Under the pieces are notes generated by a model. The model did not search any database, was not told the DNA's origin, and saw only the letters and a list, made by a program, of their open reading frames with translations. From JANXVR01 sp034667405 (GTDB taxonomy: Bacteria; Actinomycetota; UBA4738; HRBIN12), in assembly GCA_034667405.1 (NCBI GenBank), contig JAXDJX010000018.1, forward strand, positions 62,001 through 126,000: 64,000 nt of DNA, written 5' to 3'. The translations under genes were made by a program, and so were the position numbers. Positions 28,676-36,054 of the stretch are shown in pieces. The first letter of the stretch is position 1, and each line of letters opens with the position of its first letter.

Positions 28676-29911
28676 ATGCGCGTCCTGCTGTTCACCGGGA
28701 AAGGCGGCGTCGGGAAGACCACCGTTGCCGCGGCCACCGCCGTGCGTTCTGCCCGGGCCGGCAAACGGACGCTGGTCATGAGCACCGACCCCGCCCACTC
28801 ACTGGGTGATTCGTTCGAGCTGGAGATCGGCTCGGACCCCGTCGAGATCACGCCTGATCTGTGGGCTCAGCAGATCGACGCGCAGGATCGGCTCGAGGGG
28901 AATTGGCGCGAGATCCAGGACTACTTCATCCAGCTCATGAATTGGGCCGGCACCGAAACCATCCAGGCAGAAGAGCTCACGGTGATCCCGGGCCTCGACG
29001 AGATCTTCGCGCTCATCGATGTGAAGACACACGTCGACTCCGGTGCCTACGACGTGCTCGTCGTCGACTGCGCTCCCACCGCCGAGACCCTGCGGCTCCT
29101 CAGTCTTCCCGAGGTCATGAATTGGTACATCGAACGGATCTTCCCCGTCGAGCGCCGGGTGGTGAAGGCCGTTCGTCCGATCGTGTCCAAGATGACGACG
29201 CTCCCCATCGCCGGCGATCAGGTGTTCGGCGCCATCGAACGGCTGCATCGCAACCTGGAGGCGGTCAAGCACATCCTCACCGACGAGGAGGTATCCAGCG
29301 TCCGTCTGGTCCTGAATCCCGAGAAGATGGTCATCGCCGAGGCCCGGCGCACCTACACCTATCTGGGCTTGTTCGGATACCGGGTGGACGCGGTGATCGT
29401 GAACCGGGTGCTTCCTCCCGATGTCACCGATCCCTACTTCGGCAAGTGGAAGGACATCCAGACCGAGCACCTCGCGACCATCCATGAATCGTTCGAGCCG
29501 GTGCCCATCCTCGAGGCCCGGTTGTTCGATCGCGAGATGGTCGGTGTCGGATTGCTGGAGGAGATGGGCGCGGAGGTCTACGGAGACATGGATGCCGCAT
29601 CCATCCTCTACCGGGACGATCCCATCCGGGTTCGGAAGAAGGGGACCGGGTACATCCTGTCGATGCGACTGCCCTTCGTGAGTCGCGACGACATGGACAT
29701 CCATCGGCGGGGCGAGGAGCTCTTCGTTCGAGTTGGGTCCTACAAGCGGAACCTGGTCCTCCCGCAGACGCTGAAGCGGATGACCGTTCGTGGCGCAGCC
29801 TTCGAAGGCGATCATCTGGAGATCGTGTTCGGCCGGGAGCCGCGTCCCGGCGAGGTCGACGACAACTCACCCGAGAAGAAGACACGGAAGGAGCGGAAAC
29901 GCGATGGCTGA
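28676..29911 (+). CDS. ArsA/Get3-like P-loop ATPase
   Basis: 411 residues. The deviant Walker A FTGKGGVGKTT is at residues 5-15, the DPAHSLGD switch follows, and VVDCAPTAETLRLL is the switch II/P4 region. A C-terminal alpha-crystallin-like (HSP20) domain is expected at about 310-400. The metal cysteines of arsenic-transporting ArsA are not apparent, so a chaperone or targeting role is more likely than arsenite efflux. The gene overlaps the next by 8 bp. Confidence 0.9.
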   Translation: MRVLLFTGKGGVGKTTVAAATAVRSARAGKRTLVMSTDPAHSLGDSFELEIGSDPVEITPDLWAQQIDAQDRLEGNWREIQDYFIQLMNWAGTETIQAEELTVIPGLDEIFALIDVKTHVDSGAYDVLVVDCAPTAETLRLLSLPEVMNWYIERIFPVERRVVKAVRPIVSKMTTLPIAGDQVFGAIERLHRNLEAVKHILTDEEVSSVRLVLNPEKMVIAEARRTYTYLGLFGYRVDAVIVNRVLPPDVTDPYFGKWKDIQTEHLATIHESFEPVPILEARLFDREMVGVGLLEEMGAEVYGDMDAASILYRDDPIRVRKKGTGYILSMRLPFVSRDDMDIHRRGEELFVRVGSYKRNLVLPQTLKRMTVRGAAFEGDHLEIVFGREPRPGEVDDNSPEKKTRKERKRDG

Positions 29912-30212
29912 GTCCGCGAAGAAGAAGGCCGAACGCCACAACGTGACGGCGATGCCCGACCTGGGCGGAGATGGTGCCTCCGCACCCGCGCCGGAGGATC
30001 CAGCGAGCCACCGCGCCAGCGCGTGCCCCGTAGCGCTCTGCCCGATCTGCGCGGCGGTGAGCCTGATCCAGCCGCTCAGTCCGGATGTGGTCGAGCACCT
30101 CCTGAACGCCGGACGTGAGTTCCTCCTGGCGGCGAAGGCTGCCTTGGATGCGATCTCGAGCGACGACAGCAAGAACGACGATGGCTCGTTCGAGAAGATC
30201 GACATCGGGTGA
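29904..30212 (+). CDS. DUF5304-like small protein ahead of glucokinase
   Basis: 102 residues. Lys/Ala-rich start, a cysteine-rich centre (CPVALCPIC) and the segment SPDVVEHLLNAGREFLLAAK. That last segment resembles the C-terminal helix of streptomycete DUF5304 proteins, such as SCO2127 next to glkA, as far as I recall. SCO2127 has been linked to glucose repression. The gene is coupled to the ArsA-like ATPase (8-bp overlap) and to the ROK kinase (4-bp overlap). Family assignment is tentative. Confidence 0.7.
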   Translation: MAESAKKKAERHNVTAMPDLGGDGASAPAPEDPASHRASACPVALCPICAAVSLIQPLSPDVVEHLLNAGREFLLAAKAALDAISSDDSKNDDGSFEKIDIG

Positions 30213-31159
30213 ACGAGGACCTGCAGGCGGTCGGTATCGACGTCGGCGGGACGAAGACGGCAGCCGTCCGGATCTCCTCTTCGGGGACGGTGCTTGCGCG
30301 TGAAACGCTTCCGACGCCTGCCGATGACATGGAGGCCACGCTCGAGGTCACCGTGCAGGCGGCGCGGGCTGTGCTCACACCCGCGGTCCGGGCCATCGGG
30401 ATCGGCGCGGCTGGACTGGTCGAGTCGGGTACCGGGCGGTTGACGTTCGCTCCCAACCTCGCGTGGCGGAACGCTCCGCTGGTGGAGCACATGTGGGAGG
30501 CCGTCGGCCTGCCGACCGTTGCGGACAACGACAACAACGTCGCCGCGTGGGGGGAGTATCGGCTCGGCGTGGGGCGGGGGCGTTCGCACCTGCTGTTCGT
30601 CGGTGTCGGGACGGGCATCGGCGGCGGGGTCGTCGTTGACGGGACCCTGTTCCGGGGCGCGCATGGCTTCGCTGCCGAGATCGGTCACATCATCGTGGAA
30701 CCGGGCGGGCCGCTGTGCGGATGCGGGAACCATGGGTGCTGGGAGCAGATGGCGAGCGGACACGCCGTCACGCGCGCCGGACGTGAGGCGGCCCGCCAAC
30801 ATCCGCAGTCGATGATCGCTCGTCGGTGCGACGGGGATCCCGCGCGCGTGACGGGGCAGCTCGTGACCGAATGCGCCCGCGCAGGCGATCCCGTGGCGCG
30901 CGGCATCTTGGCGGAGGTCGGCCGCCGCCTCGGGGAGGGGATCGCGGGGCTCGTGAACGTGCTCGATCCCGAAGTCGTCGCGGTGGGCGGGGGCGCTGCC
31001 GAGGCTGGGGACCTGCTGTTGGAACCTGCTCGCGTCGCATTCGCCGGCGCTGTGGAGGCGGCGGCTCACCGCCCCAACGTACCGATCGTCGCGTCCACTC
31101 TCGGGGCCGAGACCGGTGCCGTCGGTGCGGCGATGCTCGCGCTGGACGAGCTCACGTGA
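30209..31159 (+). CDS. glkA: ROK-family glucokinase
   Basis: 316 residues. IDVGGTKTAAV is the ATP phosphate loop, VADNDNNVAAWGEY the sugar-binding segment, GVGTGIGGGVV the second nucleotide loop, and CGCGNHGCWEQ the zinc signature (H-x-C-G-C-G-x-x-G-C-x-E) of ROK proteins. It lacks an N-terminal helix-turn-helix, so it is a kinase and not a NagC-type repressor. It makes glucose-6-phosphate using ATP or polyphosphate. GTG start overlaps the upstream stop. Confidence 0.93.
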   Translation: MNEDLQAVGIDVGGTKTAAVRISSSGTVLARETLPTPADDMEATLEVTVQAARAVLTPAVRAIGIGAAGLVESGTGRLTFAPNLAWRNAPLVEHMWEAVGLPTVADNDNNVAAWGEYRLGVGRGRSHLLFVGVGTGIGGGVVVDGTLFRGAHGFAAEIGHIIVEPGGPLCGCGNHGCWEQMASGHAVTRAGREAARQHPQSMIARRCDGDPARVTGQLVTECARAGDPVARGILAEVGRRLGEGIAGLVNVLDPEVVAVGGGAAEAGDLLLEPARVAFAGAVEAAAHRPNVPIVASTLGAETGAVGAAMLALDELT

Positions 31160-31734
31160 ACAGTGCCGAGCTGAAGAAGGCCAAGAGAGAGGTACGCCGG
31201 CGAGTCCTGGAACTGCGCGATGCGTTGACGCCGGAAGAACGATCTGCGAAGGCCGACGCCGTGGCCGTCCGATGCACGGATCTGCCCGAGATCACCTCCG
31301 CCGGGGTGGTCATGGCGTTCTGGACCTTCGGGTCGGAGCTCCCGACCATGCCGGTCATCGGGGCGCTCCTCGCCGGCGGCCACGAGGTGGCCCTTCCTCG
31401 CATCGTCGACGGCGATCTCCAGGTCCGTACGTGGCGCCCGGGTGAGCCGTTGACGCCGACGCCGTTCGGCGCGCTCGAGCCTGAGGCCGGCGCGATCGTC
31501 CCCGCCGACCGGGTGGACGCCGTCCTCACGCCGGCGGTGGCGTTCGATCGGTGGGGGCGTCGCGTGGGCTACGGCGGCGGCTTCTACGACAGGCTCTTCC
31601 CGAAGACTGCTGCCGTTCGCATCGGGGTGGGATTCTCGGTCCAAGTGGTGCCCGAGAAGCTGCCGTCGGGGGGGTTCGACATGCCGGTCCACCTGGTCGT
31701 CACGGAGGATGAGGTCATCCGTCCCTCGACTTGA
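31156..31734 (+). CDS. 5-formyltetrahydrofolate cyclo-ligase
   Basis: 192 residues with the basic start KKAKREVRRRVL, then TPAVAFDRWGRRVGYGGGFYDRL, the conserved ATP/folate site (R-x-G-x-G-G-G-x-Y-D). The enzyme converts 5-formyl-THF to 5,10-methenyl-THF with ATP and so returns a dead-end folate to the C1 pool. It overlaps the glucokinase stop (GTGA). The one-carbon island starts 55 bp downstream, behind its own promoter. Confidence 0.92.
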   Translation: MNSAELKKAKREVRRRVLELRDALTPEERSAKADAVAVRCTDLPEITSAGVVMAFWTFGSELPTMPVIGALLAGGHEVALPRIVDGDLQVRTWRPGEPLTPTPFGALEPEAGAIVPADRVDAVLTPAVAFDRWGRRVGYGGGFYDRLFPKTAAVRIGVGFSVQVVPEKLPSGGFDMPVHLVVTEDEVIRPST

Positions 31735-31760
31735 ACAACGGTTCAAAGACGGGGTATAAC
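31731..31760 (+). promoter_or_regulatory. promoter with palindromic -35 region for the GcvT-like pair
   Basis: TTGAAC (31731-31736), an 18-bp spacer and TATAAC (31755-31760) form a sigma70-like promoter, with a start near 31767. TTGAAC AACG GTTCAA is a perfect palindrome (31731-31746) that covers the -35 box and overlaps the stop of the upstream gene, so a repressor could bind here. An AGGAGG site follows at 31780-31785. Confidence 0.6.
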
Positions 31761-31789
31761 CGGAGTTCGCACCGTTCCCAGGAGGCCTG

Positions 31790-32890
31790 TTGACCGACCC
31801 GATCAAAAGCGCGTTCTACGACATCCAGGCCCAGAGCGGGGCCGGGTTCGCGGAGGAAGGCGGCTGGCTCTGGACCACCGGCTGGGGGGACTTCGACAAG
31901 GAATACGGAGCGGTCCGTAACGGTGTGGGGATGTGGGATCTGTCCCCGCTGAATAAGTGGGATTTCACCGGTCCTGAGGCCGCCGAGGCGGTGCAACGCA
32001 CCCACACCAACGACATCTTGGGGATGAGGGCCGGGCAGGTTCGCTACGGCGGGTTCGTCGACGAGGAGGGCATGCTCATCGATGACGGCACCGTCTTCAA
32101 GTTCGGCGACGACCACCTGTGGGTCATGACGAACATGATGGAGCGAGAGGCGTATTTCGCCGATGCGACCAAAGGTCTGGACGTGACGGTCCGGTATATC
32201 GGCCCCGAGACGCCGAGCATGCAGATCCAGGGCCCGGGGTCCCGTGCACTGGTGTCGTCCTTGACGGAACGGGATCTCGAACCCCTGCGATATTTCTCGT
32301 TCATCCCCGAGCGGATCACGCTCGCGGGGGTGCCCGTCATCCTCAGCCGGACCGGCTTCAGCGGTGAGAAGGGTTATGAGGTGTTCCTCGCTCCCGAACA
32401 CGCCGACCAGCTGTGGGAAGCCGTGCGGTCGGCCGGCGCGGTTCCCTACGGCATCGACATCATCGAAGCCGTCCGCATCGAAGCCGGGATGATCGTGACG
32501 GGCTACGACTACCAGGAGCATGAAGCATCTCCGTTCGATATGGGGCTGGACCGCATGGTCGCCCTGGACGGTGACGGGGAGTTCATGGGGAAGGGCAAGC
32601 TACGAGAGATCGCCCAGGATCCGCCCAACCGGCTGAAGACGGTGCGGTTGGAAGGAGACACGTTGCCCGAGTACGGGGCCTCCATCACCGTCGGGCGCGA
32701 GCAGGTCGGAACGCTCACCTCTCCGGCGTACAGCCCCACGCTCGGGACGAACATCGGCCTTGCCATGATCCGAACCGATCACGCCACCGAGGGAACGAAG
32801 GTCGACGTCGCGGTTGCCGGAGGCACCGTCACCGGGATCGTCGACGTCCTCGCCATCTACGACCCGGAAAAAACGCGCCCGCGCAGTTGA
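31790..32890 (+). CDS. GcvT-like folate-dependent methyltransferase, copy 1
   Basis: 366 residues of the GcvT/DmdA/LigM fold. Seen are VDEEGMLIDDGTVF with the Asp of the folate pocket, SRTGFSGEKGYEVFLAP (GcvT hallmark R-T-G-x-x-G-E-x-G) and a C-terminal barrel with GTLTSPAYSPTLG. No lipoyl H-protein, GcvP or GcvH is nearby, so glycine cleavage is unlikely. Methyl transfer from an unknown demethylation substrate to THF is the better guess. TTG start with AGGAGG 5 bp upstream. Confidence 0.85.
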   Translation: MTDPIKSAFYDIQAQSGAGFAEEGGWLWTTGWGDFDKEYGAVRNGVGMWDLSPLNKWDFTGPEAAEAVQRTHTNDILGMRAGQVRYGGFVDEEGMLIDDGTVFKFGDDHLWVMTNMMEREAYFADATKGLDVTVRYIGPETPSMQIQGPGSRALVSSLTERDLEPLRYFSFIPERITLAGVPVILSRTGFSGEKGYEVFLAPEHADQLWEAVRSAGAVPYGIDIIEAVRIEAGMIVTGYDYQEHEASPFDMGLDRMVALDGDGEFMGKGKLREIAQDPPNRLKTVRLEGDTLPEYGASITVGREQVGTLTSPAYSPTLGTNIGLAMIRTDHATEGTKVDVAVAGGTVTGIVDVLAIYDPEKTRPRS

Positions 32891-32916
32891 CGCGGGACCG
32901 ACAGGAAGGAACAGAC

Positions 32917-34014
32917 ATGACCGACCAGGAGCACCTCTCACCGTTGCACGACTGGCACGTTGCCCACGGAGCGGATATCGCGTTCGAGAACGGCTACCCG
33001 TGGAACAACCACGAGGGCCGTGATCCGATGGAGGAGTACGAGGCTCTCCGCACCGCGACGGGTATCTGGGATCTGCACTCCACATCGAAGTACGAGGTGA
33101 CCGGACCCGACGCGGGACGGCTGATCCAGCGACGCTTCTCGAACGCATTGGCCGGCATGACCGACGGCTCGGTTCGCTACGGCGCCTGGATGAACGCCGA
33201 CGGCACCATGATCGACGAAGGGAACGTCTATCGCCTGGCCGCCGACCATTTCTGGCTGACGATCAACACTCCGGACATCGAGGAGTGGTTCCGCGAGACC
33301 GCACAGGGGCTCGACGCCACCATCAAGCACACCACGATGGACTACTCGCTCATCGCAGCGCAAGGCCCCACGGCGCAAGCGACGCTGCAGAGCATCACCG
33401 AACGCGACCTCTCCGAGCTCGGATATTTCCGCCTTTGGCCGGACCAGACGAAGGTCGCCGGCGTTGATGCGTGGGTGCTCCGGACGGGATTCAGTGGCGA
33501 GAAGGGCTATGAGGTCATGTGCGCCCCGTCGGATGCGCTCACGGTGTGGGAGGCCCTCATCGCCGCCGGTGGGGTACCGTTCGGTATCACGGCGATCGAT
33601 CTTGCGCGCACGGAGGTCGGCCTGGTCATCATGGCCATCGATTACAACGCGAACGAGATCTCTCCCTACGACCTCTCGATGGACCGTTTCATCAAGACGG
33701 ACACCGAGTGCGTCGGGGCAGCCGCGCTCGCCGCGTACGGTGCGAACCCCCCGAAGCGTTTCAAGACGGTCAGGATCGAAGGCGATCAGGTTCCGGACTA
33801 CGGTGCCAAGGTCACCAAGGACGGCAAGGAGATCGGGATCGTGACCTCTCCGGCTTCGAGCCCGCGGGTGGGAACCATCGGTCTCGCGATCCTCGACACG
33901 GACGCCGCTATCGACGGCGAGAAGGTCGATGTCGCGGTCGGCGACAGCACCGTGCCGGCTACCGTCGACGTTCTCAGTGTCCTCGACCCGGAGAAGAAGA
34001 GGCCGCGCAGCTGA
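32917..34014 (+). CDS. GcvT-like folate-dependent methyltransferase, copy 2
   Basis: 365 residues, a clear paralog of the preceding gene: shared RTGFSGEKGYEV, a shared C-terminal DPEK-RPRS end and the same overall layout (IWDLHSTSKYEVTGPDAG versus MWDLSPLNKWDFTGPEAA). NADGTMIDEGNVYRL is the folate-site region, LigM-like in style. It lies 26 bp after copy 1 and has an AAGGA site 9 bp before its ATG. The pair may form a heteromer or treat two related methyl donors. Confidence 0.85.
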   Translation: MTDQEHLSPLHDWHVAHGADIAFENGYPWNNHEGRDPMEEYEALRTATGIWDLHSTSKYEVTGPDAGRLIQRRFSNALAGMTDGSVRYGAWMNADGTMIDEGNVYRLAADHFWLTINTPDIEEWFRETAQGLDATIKHTTMDYSLIAAQGPTAQATLQSITERDLSELGYFRLWPDQTKVAGVDAWVLRTGFSGEKGYEVMCAPSDALTVWEALIAAGGVPFGITAIDLARTEVGLVIMAIDYNANEISPYDLSMDRFIKTDTECVGAAALAAYGANPPKRFKTVRIEGDQVPDYGAKVTKDGKEIGIVTSPASSPRVGTIGLAILDTDAAIDGEKVDVAVGDSTVPATVDVLSVLDPEKKRPRS

Positions 34015-34023
34015 CGCCAACCG

Positions 34024-34029
34024 TATGCT
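34024..34029 (+). promoter_or_regulatory. -10 box TATGCT for the formimidoyltransferase
   Basis: TATGCT ends 7 nt before the ATG at 34037, so this gene may also be started separately from the GcvT-like pair. Confidence 0.45.
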
Positions 34030-34036
34030 CGGCGCC

Positions 34037-34945
34037 ATGACGAACGAGCTCTATGGAGTGGTGCCCAACTTCAGCGAGGGGCGCCGTCACGACGTCATCG
34101 ATGCGATCGTGGCGGCGCTCCACGTTCCTGGGGCTCGGGTCGTCTACGCCGAGGCGGACGCCGACCACAACAGGCTCGACACCACTGTCCTCGGCGACGC
34201 GGGATCCGTGCAACGGAGCGCGCTCGCGGGCGCGATGAAAGCGATAGAGCTGATCGACATGGAACAGCATCGCGGCGGCCATCCGCGGATGGGTGCCGCG
34301 GACGTCATCCCTTTCATGCCGTTACGAGGGGTCACGATGGATGACGCAATGGCTCTCGCGAGGACGTTCGGTGAAACGCTCGCGCGAACCGCGGACATAC
34401 CCGTGTATCTCTATGCGCGGGCCGCTTTGATCCCGGAACGATCGTCATTGGCCGTGGTTCGCAAGGGTGAGTTCGAAGGACTCCGGGATGCGGTGGCGGC
34501 GGGGGAGCGACTTCCCGATCTTGGTCCGCAGCTGCTCGGTCGTGCCGGGGCGACGGCTGTTGGAGCCCGCGAACCGCTGGTGGCGTTCAACATCTATCTG
34601 GATGGAACCGACGAAACGGTGGCCAAGAACATCGCCGGTCAGATCCGAGAGTCCTCGGGGGGTCTCCCATCGGTTCGGGCCATCGGGTTCGCGGTTCCCG
34701 AACGCGGGGGGATCGTCACCGTTTCCATGAACCTCCTCGACCACGAGGTGACCGGACTCCGTGCGGCGTACGATGCCGTCGCCTCTCGAGCCCGCGCCGC
34801 CGGGATGGAGGTCCTGGACTCGGAGATCGTGGGTCTGGTCCCCGCCGCGGCCCTGGAGGAAGGCGATGTCGCACGGCTGCGATTGACCGGATTCGACGCA
34901 GACACGCAGATACTCGAACGGCTCGCAAGGGGGACCGATGGCTGA
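34037..34945 (+). CDS. ftcD: glutamate formimidoyltransferase
   Basis: 302 residues. VVPNFSEGRRHDVIDAI and EQHRGGHPRMGAADVIPFMP are the family signatures (His in the active site). The enzyme moves the formimino group of N-formimidoyl-glutamate to THF, as in histidine breakdown. No hut gene is nearby. In metazoans this domain is fused to the cyclodeaminase; here the two are separate and overlap by 8 bp. An alternative ATG at 34025 lies inside the -10 box. Confidence 0.93.
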   Translation: MTNELYGVVPNFSEGRRHDVIDAIVAALHVPGARVVYAEADADHNRLDTTVLGDAGSVQRSALAGAMKAIELIDMEQHRGGHPRMGAADVIPFMPLRGVTMDDAMALARTFGETLARTADIPVYLYARAALIPERSSLAVVRKGEFEGLRDAVAAGERLPDLGPQLLGRAGATAVGAREPLVAFNIYLDGTDETVAKNIAGQIRESSGGLPSVRAIGFAVPERGGIVTVSMNLLDHEVTGLRAAYDAVASRARAAGMEVLDSEIVGLVPAAALEEGDVARLRLTGFDADTQILERLARGTDG

Positions 34946-35579
34946 GAACGTGAAAACGGCAGACATGACGGTGGCGGGGTTCCTGGACGTGCTGGCCTCC
35001 GATTCCCCCACCCCCGGCGGGGGCGCCGTCGCCGGGGTGGTGGCCGCCACGGCGGGAGCGTTGATCGCCATGGTGGGACGCCTCACCGCAGGGAAGGACG
35101 GATTCGCCGATGTGGCCGACCGGATGCGGGTCCTGATCGCGCAAGGGGACTACGCTCGGGAGAGCTTCCTGGAGCTCGCCGACAACGATGCCCACGCGTT
35201 CGACGGGGTCATGGCGGCCTTCAAGATGCCGAAGGGAACCGACGAGGAGAAACGCGAACGCGGCGCCGCGATCCAAGCCGGATACCTGGACGCCGCGACC
35301 GTTCCCATGGAGATCGCGCGGAAGGCGTTGGCGCTGATGGAACTGGCGCTTGAGGCAACGGCGACGGGCAATCCGGCGGCGGCCTCAGACGGGTGGTCCG
35401 GCGCCAGTTGCGCCTACGCGGCCGTCGTGTGCGCGATGGCGAACGTGGAGATCAACGCCGCGGCGATCAAGGACGATGCGGCGAGGGCGTCGCTCGTCGA
35501 CGAGGTCACCACCGTGCGCTCTCGCGCGGAACAACTGCTGCGGGAAGGCCAAACGGCCTTCCAGATGCGCATCTCCTGA
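34938..35579 (+). CDS. fchA: formimidoyl-THF cyclodeaminase / methenyl-THF cyclohydrolase family
   Basis: 213 residues, all-helical. FLDVLASDSPTPGGGAVAG is the FTCD-C/FchA family motif. The family converts 5-formimidoyl-THF to 5,10-methenyl-THF plus ammonia, and some members act as methenyl-THF cyclohydrolase. In this setting it links the formimidoyltransferase to 10-formyl-THF and so to Fhs. Coupled to ftcD by an 8-bp overlap. Confidence 0.92.
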   Translation: MAENVKTADMTVAGFLDVLASDSPTPGGGAVAGVVAATAGALIAMVGRLTAGKDGFADVADRMRVLIAQGDYARESFLELADNDAHAFDGVMAAFKMPKGTDEEKRERGAAIQAGYLDAATVPMEIARKALALMELALEATATGNPAAASDGWSGASCAYAAVVCAMANVEINAAAIKDDAARASLVDEVTTVRSRAEQLLREGQTAFQMRIS

Positions 35580-35625
35580 CGCGCGTCGGGTTGCGTACCA
35601 GGCCGTTCGGGTTCACTCTGATGCT

Positions 35626-36030
35626 GTGCGCATCGATGCCATCGTCTTCGACTGCCGCGACGCGGCGCCCCTGGCACGGTTCTGGTCGGCGGCCCTGGGG
35701 TGGGCAGTCTCCCCCTACGACGAGGCCGAACTCGATCGGCTGGCGCGCAAAGGGGTCTATGACCCTGAGGACGATCCGAGCGTCATGCTCGAGCCACCGG
35801 AAGACAGCGATCTGCCGGTGATCTTCTTTACCGAGGTCTCCGAGGATCGCGTCGGCAAGAACCGCGTCCACCTGGACCTTGTTGCCGACCGTGATCACGA
35901 AGCCGAGATCGAACGACTCGAATCCCTCGGCGCGAAGCTTCGGAACTGGGTCGAGGAGGACGGCGAGATCTGGGCCGTCATGGCGGACCCGGAAGGCAAC
36001 GAGTTCTGCGTGATGGCCCCGCCGCGGTAG
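35626..36030 (+). CDS. VOC/glyoxalase-like protein
   Basis: 134 residues of the glyoxalase/bleomycin-resistance superfamily, DUF-type 'glyoxalase-like'. FDCRDAAPLARFWSAALGW opens the first module; NRVHLDLVADRDHEAEIERL and MADPEGNEFCVM mark the second. A metal site is not clear. GTG start, with no convincing ribosome site. It ends 25 bp from the convergent Fhs gene. Its role in C1 metabolism, if any, is unknown. Confidence 0.8.
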   Translation: MRIDAIVFDCRDAAPLARFWSAALGWAVSPYDEAELDRLARKGVYDPEDDPSVMLEPPEDSDLPVIFFTEVSEDRVGKNRVHLDLVADRDHEAEIERLESLGAKLRNWVEEDGEIWAVMADPEGNEFCVMAPPR

Positions 36031-36054
36031 CGCCATACGCCGCGAGGCGAGTCG

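Noticed and set aside
28676..29911. Arsenite efflux ATPase
   Set aside because: The cysteines for As(III) binding and an ArsB partner are not seen; a Get3-like function fits better.
31790..34014. Glycine cleavage system operon
   Set aside because: No GcvH or GcvP; two T-like proteins alone cannot cleave glycine.
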